Shown here: piece after piece, positions 1 to 7,293 of the stretch
Position numbering within the stretch: the stretch's first letter is position 1
Layout of the letters: every line of letters begins with the position of its first letter
DNA from: Desemzia incerta
GTDB taxonomy: Bacteria > Bacillota > Bacilli > Lactobacillales > Carnobacteriaceae
DNA length: 64,000 nucleotides
Reading direction: 5' to 3'
Assembly (NCBI RefSeq): GCF_900115825.1
Contig: NZ_FOXW01000002.1
Span: 153,795-217,794 of the forward strand
Translations under genes and position numbers: made by a program
The notes under the pieces: model-generated
Told to the model about the DNA's origin: nothing
The model's input: the letters and a program-made list of their open reading frames with translations, nothing else
Databases searched by the model: none

Positions 1-659
1 TCTGTTAACTCTTCTGTTAACGTTATTCCATAATGAGATAGCCATTCTTCCCATGATGATCTGTCTATGTACTGACATAATAAAACACCTAAGTCCATAG
101 CAGGATCACACAACATGGCAGAATCCCAATCTACTAAATATAACCGATTTTCATCAGATAATAACCAGTTTTTACGATACACATCTCCATGGCAGACACG
201 CAACAATGACGAATCCGTGAAAGGAATCGTGTGCATCAAGTGGTTAAATACTTCAGCTAATAATGAATGATTTTTTAAATCCAATGGAAGATTCCTTTGA
301 TAATCTTGCATCAGATCAGTTGGCCTGATCTCTTGACCTCCAACTCGAGTCAACATTCTTCGTAAGTTTTCAGAATTGTGAATACGGCTTAGTAATTGAG
401 CTACAGCTAAAGAAGACATTTCTTCTTTCTCCAAGGTCCGACCATTCAGCCATTCTTGTGCTGTTAACACATCACCATTTCCAATACGTTTCGTCCAAAT
501 CAATCTTGGTGTGATGCCTTCAACAGAAAGCGCAGCTAAAAAAGGTGATGAATTACGCTTCAAAAAAAGCTTCTCCTCAGCCTTGGTTCCCATATAAGCT
601 TGTCCAGTGTCACCACCGATTGGATGCAATTTCCATCCAGAATTATATTCTAAGTCCAT
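1..659 (-). CDS. Phosphotransferase / choline kinase family protein (YtmP-like), 3' end cut off by window
   Basis: Aminoglycoside-phosphotransferase (APH/choline kinase) fold protein that probably phosphorylates a small hydroxyl-bearing substrate; the substrate cannot be read from sequence. I translated 219 residues from an ATG at 659 to the window edge. Visible kinase motifs are the catalytic loop HGDVYRKNW (residues 157-165, catalytic Asp159 and Asn164) and the metal-binding LVDWDSA (175-181, Asp177). An AAGGAA ribosome site lies about 9 nt upstream of the ATG. The family is usually about 260 residues, so roughly 40 C-terminal residues lie outside the window. In Firmicutes this gene commonly sits between the Ecs/Dat region and trmB, which fits the dat gene next door. 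Function beyond the fold is inferred. Confidence 0.85.
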   Translation of the reverse strand, partial: MDLEYNSGWKLHPIGGDTGQAYMGTKAEEKLFLKRNSSPFLAALSVEGITPRLIWTKRIGNGDVLTAQEWLNGRTLEKEEMSSLAVAQLLSRIHNSENLRRMLTRVGGQEIRPTDLMQDYQRNLPLDLKNHSLLAEVFNHLMHTIPFTDSSLLRVCHGDVYRKNWLLSDENRLYLVDWDSAMLCDPAMDLGVLLCQYIDRSSWEEWLSHYGITLTEELT

Positions 660-960
660 ACCAAAATCATTCCTTGCTATAATTTAAAAAGCAACTATCT
701 ACTCTTTGGACAAAAAAAGACAGATATCAGCTCAGACATCCATCCTACTCTTCGTTATCTATTTTAGATACAAAACTACATTCAGTCAAGCAACAAATTG
801 AAAATTACAGAACTTCTCTTCATGCAACGGTTTCCACTAGACGAATTTTCGTTTTATTTGTTAAATTGCGATTCAATTATTGGTCATTCTATAAAAAACG
901 TCCCTCACAAGAAGCCTTTTACTTTCTCAACTTCTATCGTAAGGGACTTATTTTAAAGGA
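660..960. other. Intergenic region between dat and the phosphotransferase gene
   Basis: AT-rich spacer of about 300 nt. The part nearest dat holds its terminator (893-947). The part nearest 659 should hold the promoter of the phosphotransferase gene, but I see no convincing -35/-10 pair. A small TATCT/AGATA inverted repeat lies near 757-771. No open reading frame with a ribosome site is visible. Confidence 0.5.
893..947 (-). terminator. Intrinsic terminator of dat
   Basis: On the minus strand GTCCCT pairs with AGGGAC, with an inner AGAAG/CTTCT stem, and the hairpin is followed by CG and six T. It lies just past the dat stop codon, so it most likely ends the dat transcript. Confidence 0.6.
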
Positions 961-1836
961 TTAGATTAAGGAATTCTCCATAATACTTCCACATTGTGCT
1001 TCAATTTCTTTTATATAAAACTGTTGCAGCATTTCTACGACAGGTCCTCTTTCACCTGTCCCTACCGCTGTGCCATCGATTTCAACGATTGGCATAGCTT
1101 CAATAGTTGTACTGGAAGAAAAAGCTTCATCTGCTTCTTTTAATTGCTCTAACGTAAATTCTTTTTCGATTACTGGAATACCTGCTTTAGCAGCGGCTCT
1201 CAGCAAAACGATTTTTGTAATTCCCGGAAGGATCAAGTTTCCGTCTGGATGCGTATAAATAGTTCCGTCTTTGACCATCCACATATTAGAAGACGAACAC
1301 TCTGTCACGATTCCGTCTCGATGTAAAATGGCTTCATCAAAACCTTTTTTATGAGCCGTGTGTTTTGCCATGATATTCCCTAATAAACTGATAGATTTAA
1401 TGTCACAATGTAACCAGCGAGTGTCTGGTACGACTGCTGCCGTAATCCCTTTAGACATCTTTTCTTCATTTCTAGGTACTACTGTTGTCGATGCTGTAAA
1501 TACTGGAGGAACAACAGTCGGCTCAGGAAAAACATGATCTCTAGGAGAAGCGATTCCTCTAGTGATTTGGAAATAAACATTCCCTGTATCTACTTTATTT
1601 ACATTCAGTAATTCTGCTAAACGTTCTTTCAATTCTGCTTTAGTAAAAGGGGCTTCTAAGTCGATTTTGCTCATACCAGAAAAGAAACGATCGATGTGTT
1701 CATCCAACGTAAAGAACTTGCCATTGTAAGCTCGAACCACGTCATAAATCCCATCTGCAAATTGGTAACCTCTATCTTCTAGATCGATTTTCACTTCAGT
1801 TCTATCGACAATTTGATCATTCCAAATGACTTTCAC
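961..1836 (-). CDS. dat: D-amino-acid aminotransferase (D-alanine transaminase)
   Basis: PLP-dependent fold-type IV transaminase that interconverts D-alanine/2-oxoglutarate and pyruvate/D-glutamate, supplying D-amino acids for peptidoglycan in the cytoplasm. The 291 residues match the usual length. The PLP lysine is Lys147 in CDIKSISLLGNI, and Glu179 in GIVTECSSSN matches the conserved glutamate that contacts the cofactor ring. The start is GTG (GTG AAA GTC), preceded by GGAGAAGG with about 8 nt spacing. The gene lies 80 nt downstream of ecsB and has its own terminator at 893-947, so it may be the last gene of an ecsA-ecsB-dat transcript. Branched-chain transaminase or ADC lyase are relatives, but the N-terminal motif and lysine context favour Dat. 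Confidence 0.93.
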   Translation of the reverse strand: MKVIWNDQIVDRTEVKIDLEDRGYQFADGIYDVVRAYNGKFFTLDEHIDRFFSGMSKIDLEAPFTKAELKERLAELLNVNKVDTGNVYFQITRGIASPRDHVFPEPTVVPPVFTASTTVVPRNEEKMSKGITAAVVPDTRWLHCDIKSISLLGNIMAKHTAHKKGFDEAILHRDGIVTECSSSNMWMVKDGTIYTHPDGNLILPGITKIVLLRAAAKAGIPVIEKEFTLEQLKEADEAFSSSTTIEAMPIVEIDGTAVGTGERGPVVEMLQQFYIKEIEAQCGSIMENSLI

Positions 1837-1916
1837 TTGATTTCCTTCTCCCTGAAAATTTATTTCCTTTTTATACTATCAAATTTTATTTACGAATGCA
1901 TTATTTTTTTAACGAG

Positions 1917-3155
1917 TCAGACTAGATTTCTTTCATTATTCAACAACTTTTTTATTCGAGCCGGGAAATAGACTTGACTAAATAAGATACTGAATAAACT
2001 ATTCAGTCCAAATACACTTAAACTAGTGAGAAATGGCATGGTCAGACTAGTAGCGATAAAAAATAAACCGCTTTGAGCAACTAACAGTGTGAACAAAATC
2101 TTCTGCATGGCTTTCAATTTCTGTTTCTTTTCAACGGGATACAATACAGAAAGTAAATGATCATCGTAATGGTAATACAACGGAATCAACTGAAACCCTG
2201 TCAGATAAAGAAACAATAAACTCATGACAATCACTAATATGGGATACGTTATTAAAGCCACTACTCCCAATCCGATCAAGCTTAGGCGAATGACTAAACC
2301 GCTGTATTCTGTCCCTCTCAATAAAGCTTTAGAGAATAAATAGAGATACGTGTTGTCTTGTTTTAATTCCATTCGACCCATGATGTTGTCCAAATAGGCT
2401 CTGCGTTTGACCGTCCCTCTCAATGCAGGGATATCTGTAAACAAATTGATGAACTGATAGATATTTTTTAAACGAGTCGATTCTTTTTGAACCAAAAACT
2501 CCCATTGGTATCTAGAAACTCTTAACCAGCGATTGATTCTTCCATGCCACAGCACACTGCTCATAAGAGCGCCTGCTAATCCAACGAATGGGTGGACATA
2601 CAGCCCTAAAAAACTGCTGACAATGGATAAGATTCCTACAATCAATGTCGTTAGATTCCGCTCTTTTTTTTCTACTTGTTTGATTTTGACTATTTGAGCA
2701 TCTAATTCGACTTCTTTTATAAGGACCATAGAAGCAAAAAATACGATCCAATCGGAGAAAGCAAACGAACTGGTCGCTACTAATAATGGCATGACCGCTG
2801 CTGAAATAAACCCGATAACAATCAACGGCAGAATCAAGCTGTAGCTTTTTGCTTTTTTAAAATACCCTTCCATTTCGGCCTCTTTTTGCAATAAAAACAC
2901 ACTGTCTGCCGGTTGAATAAGCGTGGCTAAGTTTCCGATAAAGATTAGGATCGAAAAAACGATCCATGCCAAAACTTTTCCATAAGCAAAATCGGTGGAG
3001 ACACTTTTCAGCATTTCAGAATAAGCATATCCAAGAGCTCCTAATAAGAATAAGCAAACAATCACAAAATGATCATTTAGCACGTATTTTAAATATTTCA
3101 TCATCTTTTTTTGGTGTTCTGTTACTCGGCGTTTCCATATATCGATGATACTCAT
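1917..3155 (-). CDS. ecsB: ABC transporter permease EcsB
   Basis: Membrane subunit of the Ecs ABC transporter, which in Bacillus and Staphylococcus is linked to protein secretion, regulated intramembrane proteolysis and export of linear peptides. The 412 residues contain several hydrophobic segments (about residues 30-70, 105-145, 170-200, 285-320 and 345-400), as expected for EcsB. The start ATG overlaps the ecsA stop by 4 nt (ATGA), showing translational coupling. The preceding EcsA ATPase makes the assignment firm although EcsB sequences are poorly conserved. The transported substrate is not known from sequence. Confidence 0.9.
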   Translation of the reverse strand: MSIIDIWKRRVTEHQKKMMKYLKYVLNDHFVIVCLFLLGALGYAYSEMLKSVSTDFAYGKVLAWIVFSILIFIGNLATLIQPADSVFLLQKEAEMEGYFKKAKSYSLILPLIVIGFISAAVMPLLVATSSFAFSDWIVFFASMVLIKEVELDAQIVKIKQVEKKERNLTTLIVGILSIVSSFLGLYVHPFVGLAGALMSSVLWHGRINRWLRVSRYQWEFLVQKESTRLKNIYQFINLFTDIPALRGTVKRRAYLDNIMGRMELKQDNTYLYLFSKALLRGTEYSGLVIRLSLIGLGVVALITYPILVIVMSLLFLYLTGFQLIPLYYHYDDHLLSVLYPVEKKQKLKAMQKILFTLLVAQSGLFFIATSLTMPFLTSLSVFGLNSLFSILFSQVYFPARIKKLLNNERNLV

Positions 3156-3892
3156 ACTAAACGACCTTCCTCTTTAGTCAATTCAATATAAATCTCGTCT
3201 AAGTTTGCTTCAGGCATTTCAAATGTTTGTCTCAAATCTTCTAATGATCCAGCCGCTCGTACTTTTCCTTCATGGAGAATAATGAATCCATCACAGTAAC
3301 GTTCAGCAGTCGCTAAGATATGGGTGGACATTAAGATAGATGCCCCGGCTTCTTTCTTTTCTTGCATCAATTCCAATAAGGCGTGGATCGCTAACGGATC
3401 AAGACCTAAAAAAGGCTCGTCAATAATATACAAACTAGGTTCTACCAAGAAAGCACAAACGATCATTACTTTCTGCTTCATTCCTTTAGAAAAGTTCGCA
3501 GGAAACCAGTCCAGTTTCTTTTCTAAACGAAACGTTTTTAATAAGTAGTCTGCTCGCTTCATCGCTTCTTCCATTGGAAGATCATAAGCCATAGCCGTCA
3601 CTTCAATATGTTCTTTTAAAGTCAATTCTTCATATAAGGCGGGTGTTTCTGGGACATAACCGAATTTTTTTCGATAATCAGAAGCACTTTCTTTAATGGT
3701 CAGCTGGTCTATCTTGATCTCTCCTTTGAAAGGATCCATTAAACCGATAATGTGTTTTAAAGTAGTACTTTTACCGGCCCCATTCAGTCCAATTAACCCA
3801 ATCAATTGACCGTTGCCAATTTCAAATGATACATCTTTTAATACCGGAAACTGGTTGTACCCTCCAGTTACGTTTGTGACTTCTAAACTCAT
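3152..3892 (-). CDS. ecsA: ABC transporter ATP-binding protein EcsA
   Basis: ATPase subunit of the Ecs transporter. Over 246 residues it shows Walker A GLNGAGKST (35-43), signature FSKGMKQK (134-141, a normal variant of LSGGQ in this family), Walker B LYIIDEP (154-160) and the switch His191. Start ATG follows AGGAGG with 7 nt spacing. It is the first gene of the ecsAB operon and is divergent from hit, a classic Firmicutes arrangement. The upstream region carries an extended -10 element on this strand (3925-3933). Confidence 0.95.
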   Translation of the reverse strand: MSLEVTNVTGGYNQFPVLKDVSFEIGNGQLIGLIGLNGAGKSTTLKHIIGLMDPFKGEIKIDQLTIKESASDYRKKFGYVPETPALYEELTLKEHIEVTAMAYDLPMEEAMKRADYLLKTFRLEKKLDWFPANFSKGMKQKVMIVCAFLVEPSLYIIDEPFLGLDPLAIHALLELMQEKKEAGASILMSTHILATAERYCDGFIILHEGKVRAAGSLEDLRQTFEMPEANLDEIYIELTKEEGRLV

Positions 3893-3924
3893 GCAGGTGC
3901 CTCCTGTGCTGTATTATTTTATTT

Positions 3925-3933
3925 ATTGTACCA
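3925..3933 (-). promoter_or_regulatory. Extended -10 promoter element for ecsA
   Basis: On the minus strand TGG-TACAAT lies about 30 nt upstream of the ecsA ATG. There is no good -35 hexamer; the TGn motif would compensate. Based on consensus match only. Confidence 0.5.
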
Positions 3934-4006
3934 TAAGACACTCCTCTTATTTCACATTAAATCGCTTTTATGATACATTTGACTTATACGAAATTGACAT
4001 TCCAGA

Positions 4007-4015
4007 TGTTATAAA
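4007..4015 (+). promoter_or_regulatory. Extended -10 promoter element for hit-ytxH
   Basis: TGT-TATAAA on the plus strand, about 27 nt upstream of the hit ATG. No strong -35 is positioned 17 nt upstream; TTGACT at 3979 and TTGACA at 3994 are nearby but misplaced. Confidence 0.5.
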
Positions 4016-4041
4016 TACTGATGTTGGAAAGAAGGATTTGA

Positions 4042-4470
4042 ATGGAAGATTGTATTTTTTGCAAGATTATCAAGAATGAAATACCTAGTAGAAAAGTATA
4101 TGAAGATGATGAAGTTGTCGCTTTCTTGGACCTCACTCAAGTGACTAAAGGGCATACTTTAGTCGTTCCCAAAAAACATGTAGCCGATATTTATGAATAC
4201 GATGAAGAATTAGCAGCACAGACATTCTCTCGCATTCCTAAAATTGCTAGAGGTCTTAGAGATTCAGATCCATCAATTAAAGGGATGAATATCCTGAACA
4301 ATAACGGTGAGTTAGCGTATCAATCTGTTTTTCACAGCCATATCCATTTAATCCCTCGATACACTGAAACAGATACTTTCAGTGTTGAGTTCGGAGACAA
4401 TTCTCAAAAACACTCTCCTGAGGAATTAGACACTATTAAAAATGCGATTCAAACCAGAATGGAGGAATAA
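4042..4470 (+). CDS. hit: HIT family nucleotide-binding hydrolase
   Basis: Histidine-triad protein, a cytoplasmic nucleoside phosphoramidase/nucleotide hydrolase of the HinT branch. The triad is H98-S-H100-I-H102 in FHSHIHLIP, and the N-terminal Cys4/Cys7 pair is typical of Firmicutes HIT proteins. Length of 142 residues is normal. An AAGGAT site precedes the ATG at 4042. It lies divergent from ecsAB and 2 nt upstream of the YtxH-type gene, as in Bacillus (ecsA-hit-yhaH). The physiological substrate is unknown. Confidence 0.93.
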   Translation: MEDCIFCKIIKNEIPSRKVYEDDEVVAFLDLTQVTKGHTLVVPKKHVADIYEYDEELAAQTFSRIPKIARGLRDSDPSIKGMNILNNNGELAYQSVFHSHIHLIPRYTETDTFSVEFGDNSQKHSPEELDTIKNAIQTRMEE

Positions 4471-4472
4471 AG

Positions 4473-4850
4473 ATGAAATTAGGATTAGGAAGCGGTATGT
4501 TATTTGGAGCATTAGTAGGCGGTGCTTACGGCTTAATGAAAACACCTCGTAAAGGAACAGAAAATAGAGAAGCAATGAAAAGCTACTTAGACGATACTAC
4601 TGTTCTTGTACAGGATGTCACAGATAAAGTAAAAGATTTAAAAAGTGCTATCTCAGAATTAACAAATGAAGGTAAATCTCTTGCAACGGATTTTTCTAAA
4701 GAAATGAATGAAACCGTACAAGAATTTTCTTACGAAGCAGAACCAAGATTACGTAGAATCCAAGAGCAAGCCAACAAGTTAAATGAAGACGTTCAAGACG
4801 TTACAGAACAGTTTTCTTCCTCAGCAGATCAAAAAAGCTCTGCCAGTTAA
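4473..4850 (+). CDS. YtxH/YhaH-type membrane-anchored protein
   Basis: Small protein of 125 residues with an N-terminal glycine-rich membrane segment (about residues 3-21) followed by a long, charged, predicted coiled-coil helix rich in Lys, Glu and Asp. This is the layout of the YtxH family (YhaH in Bacillus), whose role is not well defined but is often tied to envelope or general stress. The ribosome site GGAGGAA lies inside the end of hit, so the two genes are co-transcribed. A strong terminator follows at 4871-4908. Confidence 0.8.
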   Translation: MKLGLGSGMLFGALVGGAYGLMKTPRKGTENREAMKSYLDDTTVLVQDVTDKVKDLKSAISELTNEGKSLATDFSKEMNETVQEFSYEAEPRLRRIQEQANKLNEDVQDVTEQFSSSADQKSSAS

Positions 4851-4870
4851 ACAAGATAACTATAGATTGA

Positions 4871-4908
4871 AAGAATGAGATCTATTTTCTGGTCTCATTC
4901 TTTTTTTA
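4871..4908 (+). terminator. Intrinsic terminator after hit-ytxH
   Basis: A ten-base-pair stem (AAGAATGAGA / TCTCATTCTT) is followed by a run of T on the plus strand, 20 nt past the stop codon. Confidence 0.85.
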
Positions 4909-5029
4909 TGTACAAGTACCCAAAGTTTTTGAAAAAAGACTTTTTAATGAAAGAGTATGAGTTTTTTGTGATTTTTCATTGATTTTAAACGAAAACTTGT
5001 GAGTTGAGATTTTTTTATCAAATCGATTG

Positions 5030-5069
5030 TGTTATATTAGTAAGCGAGGTTGTTAATTTGATTAACGAC
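5030..5069 (+). promoter_or_regulatory. prsA promoter (extended -10) and leader inverted repeat
   Basis: TGT-TATATT (5030-5038) is an extended -10 element about 58 nt upstream of the prsA ATG. Just downstream, at 5049-5069, lies an inverted repeat, GTTGTTAAT-TTG-ATTAACGAC, with 8 of 9 arm positions complementary. Its place at or just after the transcription start suggests an operator or a 5' UTR hairpin. No binding protein can be named. Confidence 0.5.
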
Positions 5070-5095
5070 GAAAATAATGAAACGGATGTGTTTAA

Positions 5096-6046
5096 ATGAA
5101 AAAAATGTTATTGACAGCGACAGCTATTTTAACAGGTCTAGCATTAGCTGGTTGCGCTGATGATACAGTGGCTTCTTCTACAGCAGGAAAAATTTCAAAA
5201 GATGAACTATACGAAGAAATGAAAGAAACTCAAGGAGCAGCTACCCTTCAACAAATGATCATTAACGATGTATTAACAGAATCTTATGGAGAAACTGTTG
5301 ATGATAAAGCGGTAGATACTGCTTTTGAAGAAGAGGCTGAAGCATACGGCGGCGCCGAAACATTTGAATACGTATTGAGTTCTTCTGGTTACACAGCAGA
5401 TTCATACAAAGATTTGATCCGTTACAGCTTGTTAGTTGAAGAAGCTGTTAAAGACAATACTAAAATTGAGGATGAAGAATTAAAAACTGCATATGAAGCT
5501 TATGTTCCACCAGTTACTGCTTCTCATATCTTAGTAGCTGAAGAAGATCAAGCTAAATCATTGATTGAGCAATTAAACGATGGGGCTGATTTTGCTACTC
5601 TAGCTCAAGAAAATTCAATTGATCCAGGTTCAGCTGAAAATGGCGGTCAAATGACTTTCACTACTGGACAAATGGTTGCTGAATTCGAAGAAGCTGCTTT
5701 TGCTTTAGAAGAAGGCGAAATTACTCAAGAACCTGTTCAAACGGAAAATGGTTTCCACGTAATTAAAATGGATGAAAAACCTGAAAAAGGATCATTAGAA
5801 GAAGAAACTGATGTCCTAAAAGAAAATATCATCAATGAAAAATTAGCAAATGACGAATATGTATTCTCTATTCTTTCTACTATTCTTCAAGATGCAAATA
5901 TTCAAATCAATGATGAAGACTTAAAAGGAACAATGGATACTTTCTTATTGCCTGAAGATGCTCAAGGTGAATCTGGCGAATCTGGTGAATCAACTGAAGC
6001 ACCTGCTGAAGAATCTAGTGAACCTGCTGAGTCTAGCGAAGAATAA
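5096..6046 (+). CDS. prsA: Foldase lipoprotein PrsA (parvulin peptidyl-prolyl isomerase)
   Basis: Extracytoplasmic membrane-anchored chaperone/isomerase that helps secreted proteins fold after translocation. It has a lipoprotein signal peptide with lipobox LAGC (Cys20), an N-terminal SurA-like segment (about 25-135), a PpiC rotamase domain (about 142-226, TASHILV to FHVIKMDE) and a C-terminal acidic, Ser/Glu/Pro-rich tail with repeated GES units (from about 285). Length of 316 is usual for PrsA. It is a single-gene unit with its own promoter and is followed by a complex terminator region. Context with ecsAB and the downstream PBP fits envelope protein export. Confidence 0.95.
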   Translation: MKKMLLTATAILTGLALAGCADDTVASSTAGKISKDELYEEMKETQGAATLQQMIINDVLTESYGETVDDKAVDTAFEEEAEAYGGAETFEYVLSSSGYTADSYKDLIRYSLLVEEAVKDNTKIEDEELKTAYEAYVPPVTASHILVAEEDQAKSLIEQLNDGADFATLAQENSIDPGSAENGGQMTFTTGQMVAEFEEAAFALEEGEITQEPVQTENGFHVIKMDEKPEKGSLEEETDVLKENIINEKLANDEYVFSILSTILQDANIQINDEDLKGTMDTFLLPEDAQGESGESGESTEAPAEESSEPAESSEE

Positions 6047-6077
6047 TTTAATCTATCAAAAAGAGAGCATGAAAAAA

Positions 6078-6171
6078 GGCGTTTAGCCCCGAATCACCGG
6101 AGCGAATAAGCACAGGATGGTCGTAGACCATTCGAACATTATTCGTGAAGTGGATGTCGGGGCTGCCTTTT
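6078..6171 (+). ncRNA. Long nested hairpin element after prsA (structured terminator or repeat-type RNA)
   Basis: One irregular hairpin is built from four stacked stems: GGC/GCC (6078-6080 with 6165-6167), AGCCCCGA/TCGGGGCT (6085-6092 with 6157-6164), CGAATAA/TTATTCG (6103-6109 with 6139-6145) and GGATGGTC/GACCATTC (6115-6122 with 6126-6133, one G-U pair). The internal loops are asymmetric. The hairpin ends in TTTTTG on the plus strand, so it can terminate prsA transcription. It is much more elaborate than a normal terminator and resembles, from memory, the palindromic intergenic repeats that act as terminators in enterococci. Only one copy is seen here. Confidence 0.6.
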
Positions 6172-6179
6172 TGAGCGCG

Positions 6180-6202
6180 TTTACGAAAGCAATATTCGTA
6201 AA
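6180..6202. repeat. Short inverted repeat between prsA terminators
   Basis: TTTACGAA-agcaata-TTCGTAAA forms an eight-base-pair hairpin between the structured element at 6078-6171 and the terminator at 6210. No T run follows, so it is not a terminator by itself. Confidence 0.45.
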
Positions 6203-6209
6203 AGAAGAA

Positions 6210-6241
6210 GGAACTGGGAATTATTTCCCAGCTCCTTTTTT
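6210..6241 (+). terminator. Second terminator after prsA, possibly shared with yhaM
   Basis: GGAACTGGGAA pairs with TTCCCAGCTCC (one mismatch) and six T follow on the plus strand. On the minus strand the hairpin lies just past the yhaM stop, followed by a weaker TTCTTCTTTT tract, so it may work in both directions. Confidence 0.8.
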
Positions 6242-6245
6242 CGTT

Positions 6246-7214
6246 TTATTCATTTACGATGGGTTCTGTTTGAGAAGGGTTGTAAAACGACCGGTTGTCT
6301 AAGCCGAAAATGCGCTCCGTAAAGCTGCCCGGTTCCGTACGACTCAGTGCGTTATCCAGCATGTTGATTGTAGCGTCTAAATGATCCAAATGATAAAGGA
6401 TTTCAGCTTCTCTCAATTTTGGCTGAACCGGCGACCCGAATTCCATTTTCCCATGATGTGCTAGAACCATATGTTTCAACAACAACACGTCTTCGATACG
6501 CTCATCGATTTTCAACGTCGCACAAGCTTTAGAAATTTCTTCATCTACCAGCACAATATGTCCAATCAAGTTTCCTTCTAGGGTGTATTCTGTAGACACA
6601 GGGCCCGTCAATTCCAATACTTTTCCTAAGTCGTGGATAATGACTCCGGCATACAATAGAGATTTATTGATGTTCTCATATTGATTGGCTACTGTTTTTG
6701 CCAATCTCAGCATAGACAAAGTATGAAAAGCCAACCCCCCATGGAATGCATGATGAAATCTTTTAGCTGCTGGAGCTTCAAAGTATTCTTTTTGGTACTT
6801 CGTCAGCAAGTGACGCACGATTCGATTCCAATGAGCATTGGTGATCTCGAATAATGTTTGGTTCAATTCTTCTACCATGTCTTCTTTCTTGATAGGTGCT
6901 TTTTCAATAAACTGCTCTGCTTTGTCCGGCTCTCCAGATGAAGCTAAACGCAATTTAAAAATTCTGATTTGCGGATTTCCTTGATAAAGTTCTCTTTTTC
7001 CTGACACTTTAACAATAGCACCTGCGACATACTTCTCAATATCTTCTGAAGAAGCATCCCAAAATTTGCCGTCCATTTGTCCACTTTTATCTTGGAACGT
7101 AAAGGCAATAAACTTTTTCCCATTTTTCGCTACTCGTACTTCAGCTGATTTGACCAATAAAAATATCTCAAATGAATCATCAACATTGTATTCATATAAA
7201 TTTTTTTCTGACAT
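6246..7214 (-). CDS. yhaM: 3'-5' exoribonuclease YhaM
   Basis: Cytoplasmic 3'-5' exoribonuclease of the YhaM family, which degrades RNA and can act on single-stranded DNA. An N-terminal OB-fold nucleic-acid binding domain (about 10-95) is followed by an HD phosphohydrolase domain: H154/H155 and H158 in RFHHAFHGG and the HD pair at 194-195 in VIIHDLGKV supply the metal ligands. Length of 322 is normal. Start ATG follows GAGGAGGGG. It lies directly downstream of yhaN and yhaO, the conserved Firmicutes order yhaO-yhaN-yhaM, with a 79-nt gap that may contain its own promoter. Confidence 0.94.
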   Translation of the reverse strand: MSEKNLYEYNVDDSFEIFLLVKSAEVRVAKNGKKFIAFTFQDKSGQMDGKFWDASSEDIEKYVAGAIVKVSGKRELYQGNPQIRIFKLRLASSGEPDKAEQFIEKAPIKKEDMVEELNQTLFEITNAHWNRIVRHLLTKYQKEYFEAPAAKRFHHAFHGGLAFHTLSMLRLAKTVANQYENINKSLLYAGVIIHDLGKVLELTGPVSTEYTLEGNLIGHIVLVDEEISKACATLKIDERIEDVLLLKHMVLAHHGKMEFGSPVQPKLREAEILYHLDHLDATINMLDNALSRTEPGSFTERIFGLDNRSFYNPSQTEPIVNE

Positions 7215-7293
7215 CGTGCCCCTCCTCTAAATACTATTTCATTTTCAGCTCATTCTTCTCGTCTAATTTCCATTCATCGACTCAACACTTTCA

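Noticed and set aside
6117-6302. 61-codon plus-strand frame after prsA
   Set aside because: It runs through the structured hairpins and into yhaM antisense; no ribosome site.
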